From positions 372,001 through 436,000 of the forward strand of contig NW_027445228.1 in assembly GCF_048569485.1 (NCBI RefSeq): DNA of 64,000 bases. Direction: 5' to 3'. Numbering within the stretch: position 1 is the first letter of the stretch; each line of letters starts with the position of its first letter. Made by a program: the position numbers and the translations under genes. Origin of the DNA: Anomaloglossus baeobatrachus (taxonomy: Eukaryota; Chordata; Amphibia; Anura; Aromobatidae). Under the pieces are notes generated by a model. The model searched no databases and was not told where the DNA came from. It worked only from the letters and a program-made list of their open reading frames with translations. This document shows, in pieces, positions 1 to 9,603 of this stretch.

Positions 1-1187
1 TCCTCCTTAGTCAGATTAAATTTTACCTTATGGTTGGGTTTCAACCTTTCAAACTCCTGAGAGACAAGGTTACAAAAGACATCAATTGCACTGAGATCAT
101 TCTGGATTGGTGGCATTCTAGTACTCCTCAGTTTGAGATCTGTGAAGGGACCCTGACCCGTTGATTCAGGTCCCATCACATCCAAACTATATAGGAGTCG
201 GACATCTTCCAGGATGTCATCCTGAATACCTAGATCAGTGCATGTCTTTTTGTTATCCCTAATGAAGTATTTCTTCCACTTCAATTTCCTAATGAAGAGA
301 TTGAGGTCCTTAACGCTTTCAAAGCCATTGTAATCTGTCGTAGGCACAAATGAGAGACCCTTACTAAGCACACTTAATTCGATGGTGGTAAGTACCCTGT
401 TGGAGAGGTTAACTACTTGCTGGTGTCCGGAGGATTCTGATAACCTCCTCGGTTCGTTCGATTTCTGAGGAAATATTCCCTTGGCTCTAAAAAATGGCCA
501 CTCTGATAAGGTTGATTAAACCTGCCCCTCCCATTCCCAAAGTTCTTTTTCCTTCGACCTCTAGCTCCTATATTTCTTCCTTCGGAATCAGATACATCAG
601 TATCCGTTGTGGAGCACTCGGTCTCACTGGGTTTCACAAAACGTGGCGGGGCAAAGTTATATATTTTATTTTCCCTAAAATCTTGCAGATCTCTATTATA
701 GAATTTGTTTTTTATCTTTCAAATGATACTGATATTTTTCAATTGTATTCTGCAGAACTTTTTCTTTACCTGAAAATTCTGATTCTTTTGAAAAAGTATT
801 AGTCATTTCTATCTGTTCTTTAAGTGCTATCTCTAGATCTGCAAGATTCTTTTTCTCTTCATCTAAGAGTAAGGTCATCAACCTTAGAGAACTCTCAGTG
901 GCTTCTTTCTCCCATTTTGCAGCCAGTTCCTGGCTTCTATATCGGTAACCCGGCTGAAGGGAGATCCTCAGATGCCTAGGGACAATCCTATCACGAAGAT
1001 AAACCTCCAGAGACTGTACTTCCCACCAAGAAGCTGTCCTGTTTTTGTAAATTTTAGTTAGTTCACGAAAAGCCCCATTAAGGGTAGGAGTATATTTTTT
1101 CTGTACGAAAGTTTTCTCTGAGAAAACATCCTTTGCTTCATTTGCCCAGGAGCCTATATCAATACCTGTACTCAGGAAGCCCGCCAT
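1..1187 (-). pseudogene. Penelope-like element, N-terminal coding region (runs off left edge)
   Basis: This is the 5' coding part of a PLE read on the minus strand, starting at an ATG at 1187 about 50 bp after the pseudo-LTR arm. The first segment (1187-696, 163 aa) is a charged helical domain with a coiled-coil-like stretch (residues ~100-160). Next comes a Gly/Arg-rich basic linker (637-413). From about 412 to the window edge there is an open segment with GLSFVPT, a motif I associate with the region just upstream of the RT core in PLEs. The reading frame changes at least twice, so this copy is probably dead. The RT core itself would lie beyond position 1. Family assignment rests on GLSFVPT, the neighbouring RT fragment (1649-2710) and the hammerhead-bearing arm. 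What the N-terminal domain does is not known to me. Confidence 0.7.
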
Positions 1188-1233
1188 ACCAAATCAATAT
1201 ATTAAATAGCCACTGGGTTAAATACACAGATTA

Positions 1234-1666
1234 ACAGTTCAGGACAGCAGTATTGCGCAATAGGGTCACCATATGCGAGAAAAAATTTAAAATTTAACTT
1301 TTAATTAAATTATTCATAAAAATGAGGATACTCCTCACTGACTAACAAACAAACAATACAAGAATAGGTTTGGCCCCTCCTACTTTTCAAGAGTTCAATG
1401 CAAACCACAAGTAGACTAGTACCGCTAATATAAAGTGGAACTTTTTGCCCATAAATCAGGTGCCAGTTTCATAAAGTCCACTGATAAATAAAGAAATGGA
1501 ATTATCTCACCAATTTCTGATATACCACATATTAAATTCGAATGGGTTCAGGCATCCTCCTGGCGGAACCTCATGATTATGAAATTGTACCTCCCAACGC
1601 GTTTCGTTAGAAAAGCAAACTCATCAGGGGAGCTTATAATTGTGGCAATTACATCTCAGATCTCAT
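1234..1666 (-). repeat. PLE pseudo-LTR, left arm (inverted relative to 3401-3748 + 9789-9875)
   Basis: On the minus strand this arm runs from the short tail MRSEM-stop through a hammerhead motif into an AT-rich end, then straight into the PLE coding region. Its reverse complement matches 3401-3748 and continues at 9789-9875, so the two arms form an inverted repeat of about 430 bp. PLEs are known to carry pseudo-LTRs in direct or inverted arrangement. The arms are almost identical by eye. Confidence 0.8.
1591..1632 (-). ncRNA. Type I hammerhead ribozyme motif (left pseudo-LTR)
   Basis: Exact reverse complement of the motif at 3435-3476. On the minus strand it holds the core CTGATGA (1627-1621), a 3-bp stem II, the core GAAA, a 2-bp stem III with a 2-nt loop, and a 5-bp stem I (CTCCC paired with GGGAG). 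Predicted cleavage follows GTT. Minimal type I hammerheads are a known feature of PLE pseudo-LTRs. Activity is inferred, not shown. Confidence 0.8.
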
Positions 1667-2710
1667 ATTGCATATACAGGTCGCCTTATATATCACACCT
1701 CGTGTTTTACAATTAATAAACGACCGGATGTCATACTCATTCTTGGTCACTTGACTGTGGAATTTGTTTCCCACTATGATGGAGTTACAGGCAATACATC
1801 CGTTACATCTAAAACAACCCTTCAACGTTGGTATAACCTCAAAAGGATTTTTTGGGGCGAGATAGCTGTGAACCAGCCGGTCCTTCAGCGATCTCGCTCT
1901 CCTATACGTAACGGATGGCCTGTCTGTAAGAAGGTCTCCTATATCACCATCCATTTTCAATATGGGCCAATACTTCTCAAGGATGTCTCTTACATCCCCC
2001 GCTCCATTGTTGAAAGTTGTTATAAATCTCATCACATCCCTGCCCTCGTCCTTCACCAATTTTTTAGGGGGGTATAGAAGATCTGTTCTTTTAACCTTCT
2101 TTATGTCAGCAGCCGCTCTACTTATCACTTGTTCTGGATATCCTCTTTCAAGAAATCTTTTCTCTAGATCTTTAGACTGGTTTTTGAAATGCAATTCATC
2201 AGAGCAGTTCCTCCGAATTCTGGCGAACTGTCCCTTAGGGATGCCCCTCTTCAAACTCAGGGGATGACTGCTTTTCCATTTTAGTAACGAGTTAGTTGAA
2301 GTCGGTTTACGATAAGTACTCGTTACCAAGTTGCCTCCCGAGTCTTTCTCGATCAAAAGGTCCAAAAAGGATAATTTTGACTTATTCATCTCAAAAGTAA
2401 AAAAGAGACCCAAGTCATTTTTATTCAAATCATCCATAAACCTCTTTAGTCCAGCTTCATTGCCTTTCCACACCATAAAAATATCATCAATGAATCTATA
2501 CCAGATTCCGATGTTCTCATTGATGGACTCACGGTCCTCTCTGAAGACCACTGTTTCCTCCCACCAGCCCAGGAGCAGATTTGCGTACGACGGGGCACAG
2601 GGGCTCCCCATCGCTGTGCCCCTGAGCTGGTGGAAGGTGTGGCCATCAAAGGAAAAAACATTGTGTGTCAGGCAAAACTTAATCACCATTATACTGCTTG
2701 TGATATACAC
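1649..2710 (-). pseudogene. Penelope-like reverse transcriptase, truncated inside the GIY-YIG domain
   Basis: A 353-aa open frame from a PLE reverse transcriptase. Visible motifs are RGTAMGSP (residues ~30-37), the catalytic box YRFIDDIF (~71-78, the PLE form of YxDD), FLDLLIEK and TSTYRKPTSTNSLL downstream, a Cys-rich CFRCNGCIAC, and then GVIYKATC at ~338, the first strand of a GIY-YIG nuclease. The frame ends after CICNMRSEM exactly where the pseudo-LTR begins, so the rest of the nuclease is absent. The N-terminal RT motifs (LDVxxLYTxI) are also missing. It sits directly upstream, on the minus strand, of the left pseudo-LTR and the next coding unit, as expected of a partial tandem PLE copy. 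It is non-functional as it stands. Confidence 0.85.
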
Positions 2711-2739
2711 TGGTGAAACCGACTGTTCAAAATAAGCGG

Positions 2740-3060
2740 ATATAAATCACTGAGTCATGAGCAGTCTTTTCTGTACAAACAATACCCTCCTAGTGATTAC
2801 TTGTGAATGAATGCTGGAGGATTGGATGATTCTCTGAATCTGCATGCAAGCCGGAATGATACTGTGTGCCTGCAGTTTAATATCGGGCTGTCTCCCTTGT
2901 TTGTGTGACGTCCTGTCACATGACTTGTTGAGGGGAGGTGCACATCACCACGGCTACAGTGTAAACATCATGACGTGGTGTGCTCGTCTGCGGTCATGTG
3001 ACCGGAATGGGCGGAAACCACGTCACACGCCGGTGCAGGGTGGGAACATTTAAACCCTGA
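2740..3060 (+). promoter_or_regulatory. Candidate PLE promoter / 5' region
   Basis: A moderately GC-rich stretch with several CRE-like TGACGT/ACGTCA and TCATGTGA/TCACATGA elements, lying just upstream of a spliced-looking leader that runs into the hammerhead arm. An AT-rich ATTTAAACC at ~3049 could serve as a TATA-like element. The second PLE has an equivalent stretch (61850-62120). The promoter role is inferred from position only. Confidence 0.35.
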
Positions 3061-3110
3061 CAGTCTGCGGTGGCTCTCTTGTTAGAGCGAGAAGCACGGC
3101 CGCTCCTGCC

Positions 3111-3418
3111 ATGTGGTGAGTCCCCCTGCTCTGTCTGCATGCTGTCATGGAATGAATCGTTCCTGACATGCTGATGTCTGTTTATCTATAAATGTATTTC
3201 AGCATGCCATTGAAAGTGAGGTCCATGGCTTGTGGGACCTGAATTGGATTTACCGCACATATGACTCCTGTTTTGAGTCTATGATCTTTGGTGAGTTTCT
3301 CCACATATGATTGTGTGATTAACCATTTATATGCTGATACTTATTGTTATTCTATATATGTTTTGTTTCAGCATATGATGAATTTTTGGACTCATTTTTT
3401 ATGAGATCTGAGATGTAA
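3111..3418 (+). other. Possible spliced PLE leader with a short ORF
   Basis: Two segments have intron-like borders. ATGTG at 3111 is followed by gtgagt (3116), with an acceptor tatttcag ending at 3202. A second donor gtgagt lies at 3291, with an acceptor tttgtttcag ending at 3371. The exon-like piece 3203-3290 and the piece from 3372 share an open frame that ends at TAA (3416-3418) in the first bases of the pseudo-LTR, in the same frame as the MRSEM tail seen on the other arm. Introns are known in some PLEs. No function is recognised for the peptide. RNA evidence would decide. Confidence 0.4.
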
Positions 3419-3748
3419 TTGCCACAATTATAAGCTCCCCTGATGAGTTTGCTTTTCTAACGAAACGCGTTGGGAGGTACAATTTCATAATCATGAGGTT
3501 CCGCCAGGAGGATGCCTGAACCCATTCGAATTTAATATGTGGTATATCAGAAATTGGTGAGATAATTCCATTTCTTTATTTATCAGTGGACTTTATGAAA
3601 CTGGCACCTGATTTATGGGCAAAAAGTTCCACTTTATATTAGCGGTACTAGTCTACTTGTGGTTTGCATTGAACTCTTGAAAAGTAGGAGGGGCCAAACC
3701 TATTCTTGTATTGTTTGTTTGTTTGTCAGTGAGGAGTATCCTCATTTT
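3401..3748 (+). repeat. PLE pseudo-LTR, right arm, first part
   Basis: Inverted copy of 1234-1666, beginning at the MRSEM-stop tail and containing the hammerhead motif at 3435-3476. It breaks off in the sequence CCTCATTT where the DIRS element enters, and resumes at 9789. Confidence 0.8.
3435..3476 (+). ncRNA. Type I hammerhead ribozyme motif (right pseudo-LTR)
   Basis: Stem I is CTCCC (3435-3439) paired with GGGAG (3472-3476). The core CTGATGA is at 3440-3446. Stem II is GTT (3447-3449) with AAC (3459-3461) and a 9-nt loop. The core GAAA is at 3462-3465. Stem III is A-C/G-T (3465-3470) with a GC loop, and H17 is T3471. The predicted cut lies between 3471 and 3472. All core nucleotides of a hammerhead are present, and the very short stem III is typical of PLE hammerheads. 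Confidence 0.85.
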
Positions 3749-3749
3749 C

Positions 3750-3888
3750 TTCAGCGCTCTATTGGGAGACCCAGACGATTGGGGTATAGCTACTGCCCTC
3801 TGGAGGCCACACAAAGCACTACATTAAAAGTGCAAGGCCCCTCCCCCTCTGGCTATACCCCCCCGTGGTATCACGGGTTCTCCAGTTT
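3750..3888 (+). repeat. DIRS left inverted terminal repeat
   Basis: Begins near CTTCAGCGCTCTATTGGG and extends to the GGTTCTCCAGTTTTAG segment. Its reverse complement lies at ~9604-9748. The right-hand repeat extends about 40 bp further outward, as DIRS right ends do. Confidence 0.85.
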
Positions 3889-4890
3889 TAGCTTTGTGTG
3901 TGAAGGAGGTCAGACATTCCATGCATAGCTCCACAGATTTTAGTCAGCAGTAGCTGCTGACTGTTTCGGATGGAAGAAAAGAGGACACATATAGTGTCCC
4001 CAGCATGCTCCCTTCTCACCCCTGGATGGTGTTGTAAGGTTGAGGTACCTATTGCTGGTACAGGGCTGGAGCCTGACATGCTGTTTTCCTTCCACATCCC
4101 CTGGTAGGGCTCTGTGGAAGTGGGATCCTGCCGGCCTCTCAGCTCTGATGCCGGGCTCCATCCACAGACCCATTAGAACCTGATGGAGACGGAGCAGGAG
4201 TACGATCAGGGACAGGCCCTGCATCATAAAGGTACTCTGTGTCGGAGTGTGTCTGTGCCTGCCGGGGACCGCAACGTGGAGTTGGTGTCCCTACAGATTA
4301 CTGGGGGACTTTTTTGTGTATGGGAACGCAGCGCCGACCCCCTCTGGATCGGGCGGCGCTGCTGTGACTTGTGGTGCGCCGGGGATCCGCCGTCCGCGCT
4401 TTTACGGCGGCGGCGGTTATAAATTTAGTCCCCGGCTTTTTGGGCCTAGGACGCCGGCAGCTCCGATTCGTTCCCACCCCCACCCTGTCATTCAGGGTAG
4501 GGGAGAGACGCTGTTCGCTAGCAGCGACGAGGGCTGGAGCCTGATTTACATGCTCCAGCCCTCTCACTTGGCACAGAGGGAAGCAGGCTTCCCGCTCTTG
4601 GCCAGGAACGCCCAGGGCCCGCCCCCCTTCCTCTCTCGAGACGCCGGCAGCCATTACATGCATGCCTGGCTGGAGGAAGGACGCAAGGCTCTGGGAGACC
4701 TGGACTAGGGGCTATCTGGCGACCACACACCCGCTTTTTTAAGCGGGCGGTAAGCGATTTTTCTGTGCTGGTCCCTCTAGTGCCTCACGGTGTATCGGTG
4801 TACTGTGTACAGATATATAGATATTGTATTTCTTGCACTGTGAGGTTGCTTCTGGCTGCATATCCCAGATCGCTCTGTGGAAGCAGCAAC

Positions 4891-6384
4891 ATGTCATCCT
4901 CAAAACGCAAGGCGGCCAAGGCAAAAAGGGCTGTGTATACTGCGTGTGCTGCATGTGGGGCTAATCTACCAGCAGGCTCCGATGACCCCCATTGTGTGCA
5001 ATGCTCCGACCCGGTGCTGCTTCGCCAGCCGGAGTCAGGAGAGGTAGCGACCCAGGCTGAGACGCTTGTAAGTTCTGCCCCGGTGACAGGGACAGACTTT
5101 GCAGTTTTTGCAGATAATATGTCTGTGTCTATGGCAAAAATCCTTGAAACCTTGCAATCTATGCATGGGGCTCAGTCTCTGGGCACGGCGAGGCCTCTGT
5201 CCTCAGGTCCCCCTTACTTGGAATGTATCCAGCCCACAGGGGGGTCCCCGGCTTCACAGGCCGAGGATTATGACTCAGATGATGGCCCCAGCCACCCTAA
5301 GCGAGCTCGCTGGGAAAGACCCTCGACGTCTTCACACTGCTCAGGGTCTCAGCGCAATCAGTCTCCCTGTGATGTGTCTGATGAGAGTGATCAGGAATCC
5401 ATTCCTGGAACCCCTCTCAACCTGGATACCCCGGATGGGGATGCCATGGTAAACGACCTTATCTCAGCCATCAATAGGCTGTTGGATATTTCTCCCCCAG
5501 CCCCTTCAGCAGAAGAGGCGGCTGCGGAGCAGGAGAAGTTTCGTTTCCTTTATCCCAAGCGTAAATTGAGTGCCTTGTTAGATCACTCTGACTTCAGAGA
5601 ATCAATCCAGAAGCACGACGCTCACCCAGAAAGGCGTTTCTCTAAACGATCTAAAGATACGCGTTTCCCTTTCCCCCCTGAGGTGGTCAAGCGCTGGACA
5701 CAGTGTCCAAAGGTAGACCCCCCGATTTCCAAACTTGCAGCTAGATCCATAGTTGCAGTGGAGGATGGCGCTTCACTTAAAGATGCCAACGACAGACAGA
5801 TGGACCTTTGGTTAAAATCTGTCTATGAAGCTATCGGCGCGTCGTTTGCTCCGGCATTCGCAGCCGTATGGGCACTCCAGGCTATTTCAGCTGGCTTAGC
5901 AAAAGTGGATGCTATCATGCATCCAGCAGTGCCGCAAGTGGCGCACCTTACCACGCAGATGTCGGCGTTTGCGTCTTACGCTATCAATGCGGTCCTAGAA
6001 TCTACCAGTCGCACCTCCATGGCGTCCGCCAATTCGGTAGTTTTGCGCAGAGCCTTGTGGTTAAAGGACTGGAAAGCAGATGCTAGTTCCAAAAAATGTT
6101 TAACCAGTTTGCCTTTATCTAGAGATAGACTGTTTGGCGAGCCATTGGCTGACATCATTAAGCAGTCCAAGGGTAAAGACTCCTCTTTACCACAACCCAG
6201 AACATCCAAACCTCAGCAGAAAAAGTGGCAGCAGAGGTTTCAGTCCTTTCGAGGTTCGGGCAAGACACCATTTACCTCGTCCAAAGGGACTCAGAGGACG
6301 CAAAGAAACTCAGATTCGTGGCGGACTCACACACGCCCCAAGAAAGCAAATGGAGGTACCGCTTCCAAAGCGGCTACCTCATGA
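4891..6384 (+). CDS. DIRS gag-like protein
   Basis: An open frame of 498 aa from the ATG at 4891. The frame is open back to 4765, but the start MSSSKRKAAKAKR fits the DIRS pattern of a basic N-terminus followed by a Cys/His cluster (CAAC ... HCVQC). The middle is acidic and Ser/Pro-rich (residues ~110-190), then helical with FRFLYPKRKLSALLDH and an FPFPPEVVKRW segment, ending in a Gln/Lys-rich basic tail. The role as the structural, RNA-binding protein of the element is inferred from its position upstream of the RT and from DIRS family organisation. Its 3' end overlaps the RT-RNase H frame by about 250 bp. Confidence 0.75.
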   Translation: MSSSKRKAAKAKRAVYTACAACGANLPAGSDDPHCVQCSDPVLLRQPESGEVATQAETLVSSAPVTGTDFAVFADNMSVSMAKILETLQSMHGAQSLGTARPLSSGPPYLECIQPTGGSPASQAEDYDSDDGPSHPKRARWERPSTSSHCSGSQRNQSPCDVSDESDQESIPGTPLNLDTPDGDAMVNDLISAINRLLDISPPAPSAEEAAAEQEKFRFLYPKRKLSALLDHSDFRESIQKHDAHPERRFSKRSKDTRFPFPPEVVKRWTQCPKVDPPISKLAARSIVAVEDGASLKDANDRQMDLWLKSVYEAIGASFAPAFAAVWALQAISAGLAKVDAIMHPAVPQVAHLTTQMSAFASYAINAVLESTSRTSMASANSVVLRRALWLKDWKADASSKKCLTSLPLSRDRLFGEPLADIIKQSKGKDSSLPQPRTSKPQQKKWQQRFQSFRGSGKTPFTSSKGTQRTQRNSDSWRTHTRPKKANGGTASKAATS

Positions 6385-8281
6385 CTTCCAGCCCCCCCCC
6401 TCCGCATCGCCGGTCGGGGGCAGGCTCTCCCGCTTTTCCGGCATTTGGATGTCACAGGTCAAAGACCGGTGGGTGACGGACATTTTGTCTCGCGGGTACA
6501 GAATCGAGTTCAATTCTCGTCCTCCAGCTCGGTTCTTCAGAACCTCCCCACATCCAGACCGAGCAGATGCTCTGCTGCAGGCGGTGGATTCCCTAAAAGC
6601 GGAAGGAGTGGTGATCCCAGTCCCTCCTCAGGAACAAGGGCAAGGGTTTTACTCCAATCTCTTTGTGGTTCCAAAAAAGGACGGCTCGTTCCGTCCTGTT
6701 CTGGACCTAAAACGGCTCAACAAACATGTGCACGCCAGGAGGTTCCGGATGGAAACCCTCCGCTCTGTCATTGCCTCAATGTCCAGAGGAGACTTCCTTG
6801 CCTCAATAGACATCAAAGATGCTTATCTCCACGTGCCAATTGCTACAGAACATCAACGTTTTCTACGTTTTGTGATAGGAGACGACCATTTTCAGTTCGT
6901 AGCTCTTCCGTTTGGTCTGGCGACAGCCCCACGGGTCTTCACCAAGGTCATGGCGGCGGTGGTAGCAGTCTTGCACTCTCAGGGACACTCGGTGATCCCT
7001 TACCTAGACGACTTATTGGTCAAAGCTCCCTCTCAGGAGGCATGTCAGCACAGCCTGAATGCTACGCTGGAGACTCTACAGTCTTTCGGATGGATCATCA
7101 ACTTTCCAAAGTCGATCCTATCACCGACTCAGTCACTAACGTATCTTGGCATGGAGTTTCATACTCTAGCAGCGATAGTGAAGCTGCCGCTGAACAAGCA
7201 GCGGTCACTACAGACAGGGGTGCAATCTCTCCTGCAGGGCCAGTTGCATCCCTTGCGGCGTCTCATGCATTTCCTAGGGAAGATGGTGGCAGCCATGGAA
7301 GCAGTTCCCTTTGCGCAGTTTCATCTGCGCCCACTTCAATGGGACATTCTCCGCCAATGGGACGGGAAGTCAACGTCCCTGGACAGGAAAGTCTCGCTTT
7401 CCCAGACGGCCAAGGACTCTCTACAATGGTGGCTCCTTCCCACCTCATTATCTCAGGGAAGATCCTTCCTGCCCCCATCCTGGGCAGTAGTTACGACAGA
7501 TGCGAGTCTGTCGGGGTGGGGAGCAGTGTTTCTCCACCACAGGGCTCAGGGGACGTGGACTCCGCAGGAGTCCACCCTTCAGATCAATGTTCTGGAAATC
7601 AGAGCAGTGTATCTTGCCCTACTAGCCTTCCAGCAGTGGCTGGAAGGAAAGCAGATCCGAATCCAATCGGACAACTCCACAGCGGTGGCATACATCAACC
7701 ACCAAGGAGGGACGCGCAGTCGGCAAGCCTTCCAAGAAGTCCGGCGCATTCTAATGTGGGTGGAGGACAGAGCATCCACCATATCCGCGGTTCACATCCC
7801 AGGCGTAGAAAACTGGGAAGCAGACTTCCTCAGTCGCCAGGGCATGGACGCAGGGGAATGGTCCCTTCACCCGGACGTGTTTCAGGAAATCTGTCGCCGC
7901 TGGGGAGTGCCGGACGTCGACCTAATGGCATCCCGGCACAACAACAAGGTCCCGGCATTCATGGCGAGGTCGCGCGATCAAAGAGCTCTGGCGGCAGACG
8001 CCTTGGTTCAAGATTGGTCGCAGTTTCAGCTCCCTTACGTGTTTCCGCCTCTGGCGCTCTTGCCCAGAGTGCTACGCAAGATCAGATCCGAGTGCAGCCG
8101 CATCATACTCGTCGCTCCAAACTGGCCGAGGAGGTCGTGGTATCCGGATCTGTGGCATCTCACGATCGGTCGACCGTGGTCACTGCCAGACCGACCAGAC
8201 TTACTGTCCCAAGGGCCGTTTTTCCATCAGAATTCTGCGGCCCTGAACCTGACTGTGTGGCCATTGAGTCATGGATCCTAG
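6134..8281 (+). CDS. DIRS reverse transcriptase-RNase H
   Basis: A 715-aa open frame. RT motifs in order are FVVPKKDGSFRPVLDLKRLN, FLASIDIKDAYLHVPI (catalytic Asp), ALPFGLATAPRVFTKVM and YLDDLLV at 7001-7021 (residue ~290, catalytic Asp pair). The RNase H domain starts near residue 450 with VVTTDASLSGWG (Asp codon 7499-7501), followed by INVLEIRAV and QSDNSTAVAYIN, ending in HIPGVENWEADFLSR. A C-terminal domain with WGVPDVDLMASRHNNK is typical of DIRS RT ORFs. The protein would copy the element's RNA into DNA. The first Met at 6134 lies inside the gag overlap, so the true start and how translation reaches it are unclear. Confidence 0.9.
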   Translation: MASHWLTSLSSPRVKTPLYHNPEHPNLSRKSGSRGFSPFEVRARHHLPRPKGLRGRKETQIRGGLTHAPRKQMEVPLPKRLPHDFQPPPSASPVGGRLSRFSGIWMSQVKDRWVTDILSRGYRIEFNSRPPARFFRTSPHPDRADALLQAVDSLKAEGVVIPVPPQEQGQGFYSNLFVVPKKDGSFRPVLDLKRLNKHVHARRFRMETLRSVIASMSRGDFLASIDIKDAYLHVPIATEHQRFLRFVIGDDHFQFVALPFGLATAPRVFTKVMAAVVAVLHSQGHSVIPYLDDLLVKAPSQEACQHSLNATLETLQSFGWIINFPKSILSPTQSLTYLGMEFHTLAAIVKLPLNKQRSLQTGVQSLLQGQLHPLRRLMHFLGKMVAAMEAVPFAQFHLRPLQWDILRQWDGKSTSLDRKVSLSQTAKDSLQWWLLPTSLSQGRSFLPPSWAVVTTDASLSGWGAVFLHHRAQGTWTPQESTLQINVLEIRAVYLALLAFQQWLEGKQIRIQSDNSTAVAYINHQGGTRSRQAFQEVRRILMWVEDRASTISAVHIPGVENWEADFLSRQGMDAGEWSLHPDVFQEICRRWGVPDVDLMASRHNNKVPAFMARSRDQRALAADALVQDWSQFQLPYVFPPLALLPRVLRKIRSECSRIILVAPNWPRRSWYPDLWHLTIGRPWSLPDRPDLLSQGPFFHQNSAALNLTVWPLSHGS

Positions 8282-8316
8282 CATCTGCAGGATTATCTCA
8301 AGGAGTGGTTGCCACA

Positions 8317-9300
8317 ATGAGACAAGCTAGAAAGTCGAATTCTGCTAAGATCTACCACAGGACGTGGAAGATTTTCTTATCCTGGTGCTCTACTCAGGGA
8401 GTGTCTCCCTGGCCATTTGCATTACCCAAGTTTCTTTCCTTCCTGCAATCGGGGTTAGAAAAGGGCTTGTCGCTCAGCTCCCTTAAAGGGCAAGTTTCGG
8501 CACTATCCGTGTTTTTTCAGAAGCGTCTAGCACGTCTTCCTAAGGTGCGCACGTTCCTGCAGGGGGTCTGTCATATTGTGCCCCCGTACAAGCGACCGTT
8601 AGATCCATGGGATCTGAACAGGGTACTAGTTGCTCTCCAGAAGCCGCCCTTCGAGCCTCTGAAGGAAGTTTCCTTTTCTCGGCTGTCGCAGAAAGTGGCG
8701 TTTCTTGTTGCGATCACATCGCTTCGGCGAGTGTCTGAGCTGGCAGCTCTGTCATCCAAGGCTCCCTTCCTGGTGTTCCACCAGGACAAGGTTGTGCTGC
8801 GCCCTATTCCGGAGTTTCTTCCTAAGGTCGTATCCTCTTTTCATCTTAATCAGGATATCTCCTTGCCTTCGTTTTGTCCTCATCCGGTTCACCGGTATGA
8901 AAAGGACTTACGTTTGCTAGATCTGGTGAGGGCACTCAGAATCTACATTTCCCGCACGGCGCCCATACGCCGTGCCGATGCACTTTTTGTCCTTGTCGCT
9001 GGTCCGCGCAAGGGGTTGCAGGCTTCTAAAGCCACCCTGGCTCGATGGATCAAAGAACCAATTCTAGAGGCCTACCGTTCTGCGGGGCTTCCGGTTCCTT
9101 CAGGGCTAAAAGCCCACTCAACCAGAGCCGTGGGTGCGTCCTGGGCATTACGTCACCAGGCTTCGGCTCAACAGGTGTGCCAGGCAGCTACCTGGTCCAG
9201 TCTGCACACTTTCACCAAGCATTATCAGGTGCATACCTATGCTTCGGCGGATGCCAGCTTAGGTAGAAGAGTCCTGCAGGCGGCAGTGACACCCCCGTAG
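8317..9300 (+). CDS. DIRS tyrosine recombinase
   Basis: The C-terminal part of a frame open from 6445; I place the protein from about the Met at 8317 because the upstream part lies over the RT. It contains an SAM-like core-binding region (residues ~1-130), then the catalytic domain with RRVSELAAL (first Arg region), HSTRAVGASWA at 9114-9146 (the HxxR box), W in AATWSS and a candidate nucleophile Tyr in KHYQVHTY (9223-9240). DIRS elements integrate a circular intermediate with this enzyme instead of a DDE integrase. It ends at TAG just before the internal complementary region. Confidence 0.88.
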   Translation: MRQARKSNSAKIYHRTWKIFLSWCSTQGVSPWPFALPKFLSFLQSGLEKGLSLSSLKGQVSALSVFFQKRLARLPKVRTFLQGVCHIVPPYKRPLDPWDLNRVLVALQKPPFEPLKEVSFSRLSQKVAFLVAITSLRRVSELAALSSKAPFLVFHQDKVVLRPIPEFLPKVVSSFHLNQDISLPSFCPHPVHRYEKDLRLLDLVRALRIYISRTAPIRRADALFVLVAGPRKGLQASKATLARWIKEPILEAYRSAGLPVPSGLKAHSTRAVGASWALRHQASAQQVCQAATWSSLHTFTKHYQVHTYASADASLGRRVLQAAVTPP

Positions 9301-9366
9301 GGGAGGGCTGTTTTGCAGCTCTAACATGAGGTATTTATTTACCCACCCAGGGACAGCTTTTGGACG

Positions 9367-9462
9367 TCCCAATCGTCTGGGTCTCCCAATAGAGCGCTGA
9401 AGAAGAAGGGAATTTTGTTACTTACCGTAAATTCCTTTTCTTCTAGCTCTTATTGGGAGACC
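9367..9462 (+). repeat. DIRS internal complementary region
   Basis: The first half (to ~9407) is the reverse complement of the element's left end. The second half is the reverse complement of its extended right end, including the segment with TTACCGTAAATTCC. This head-to-tail complement of both termini is the template used by DIRS elements to complete their ends and circularise. Confidence 0.88.
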
Positions 9463-9603
9463 CAGCACCCGCCCTGTTGTCCTTCGGGATGTTTTTTTGT
9501 TGTTTGCGGGTACACATGTTGTTCATGTTGAACGGTTTTTCAGTTCTCCGATGTTATTCGGAGTTAATTTGTTTAAACCAGTTAATGGCTTCCTCCTTCT
9601 TGC

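Noticed and set aside
6445-8316. N-terminal two thirds of the long frame ending in the tyrosine recombinase
   Set aside because: Overlaps the RT-RNase H ORF in another frame and is Ser/Gly/Arg-rich without motifs; only the part from about 8317 looks like protein.
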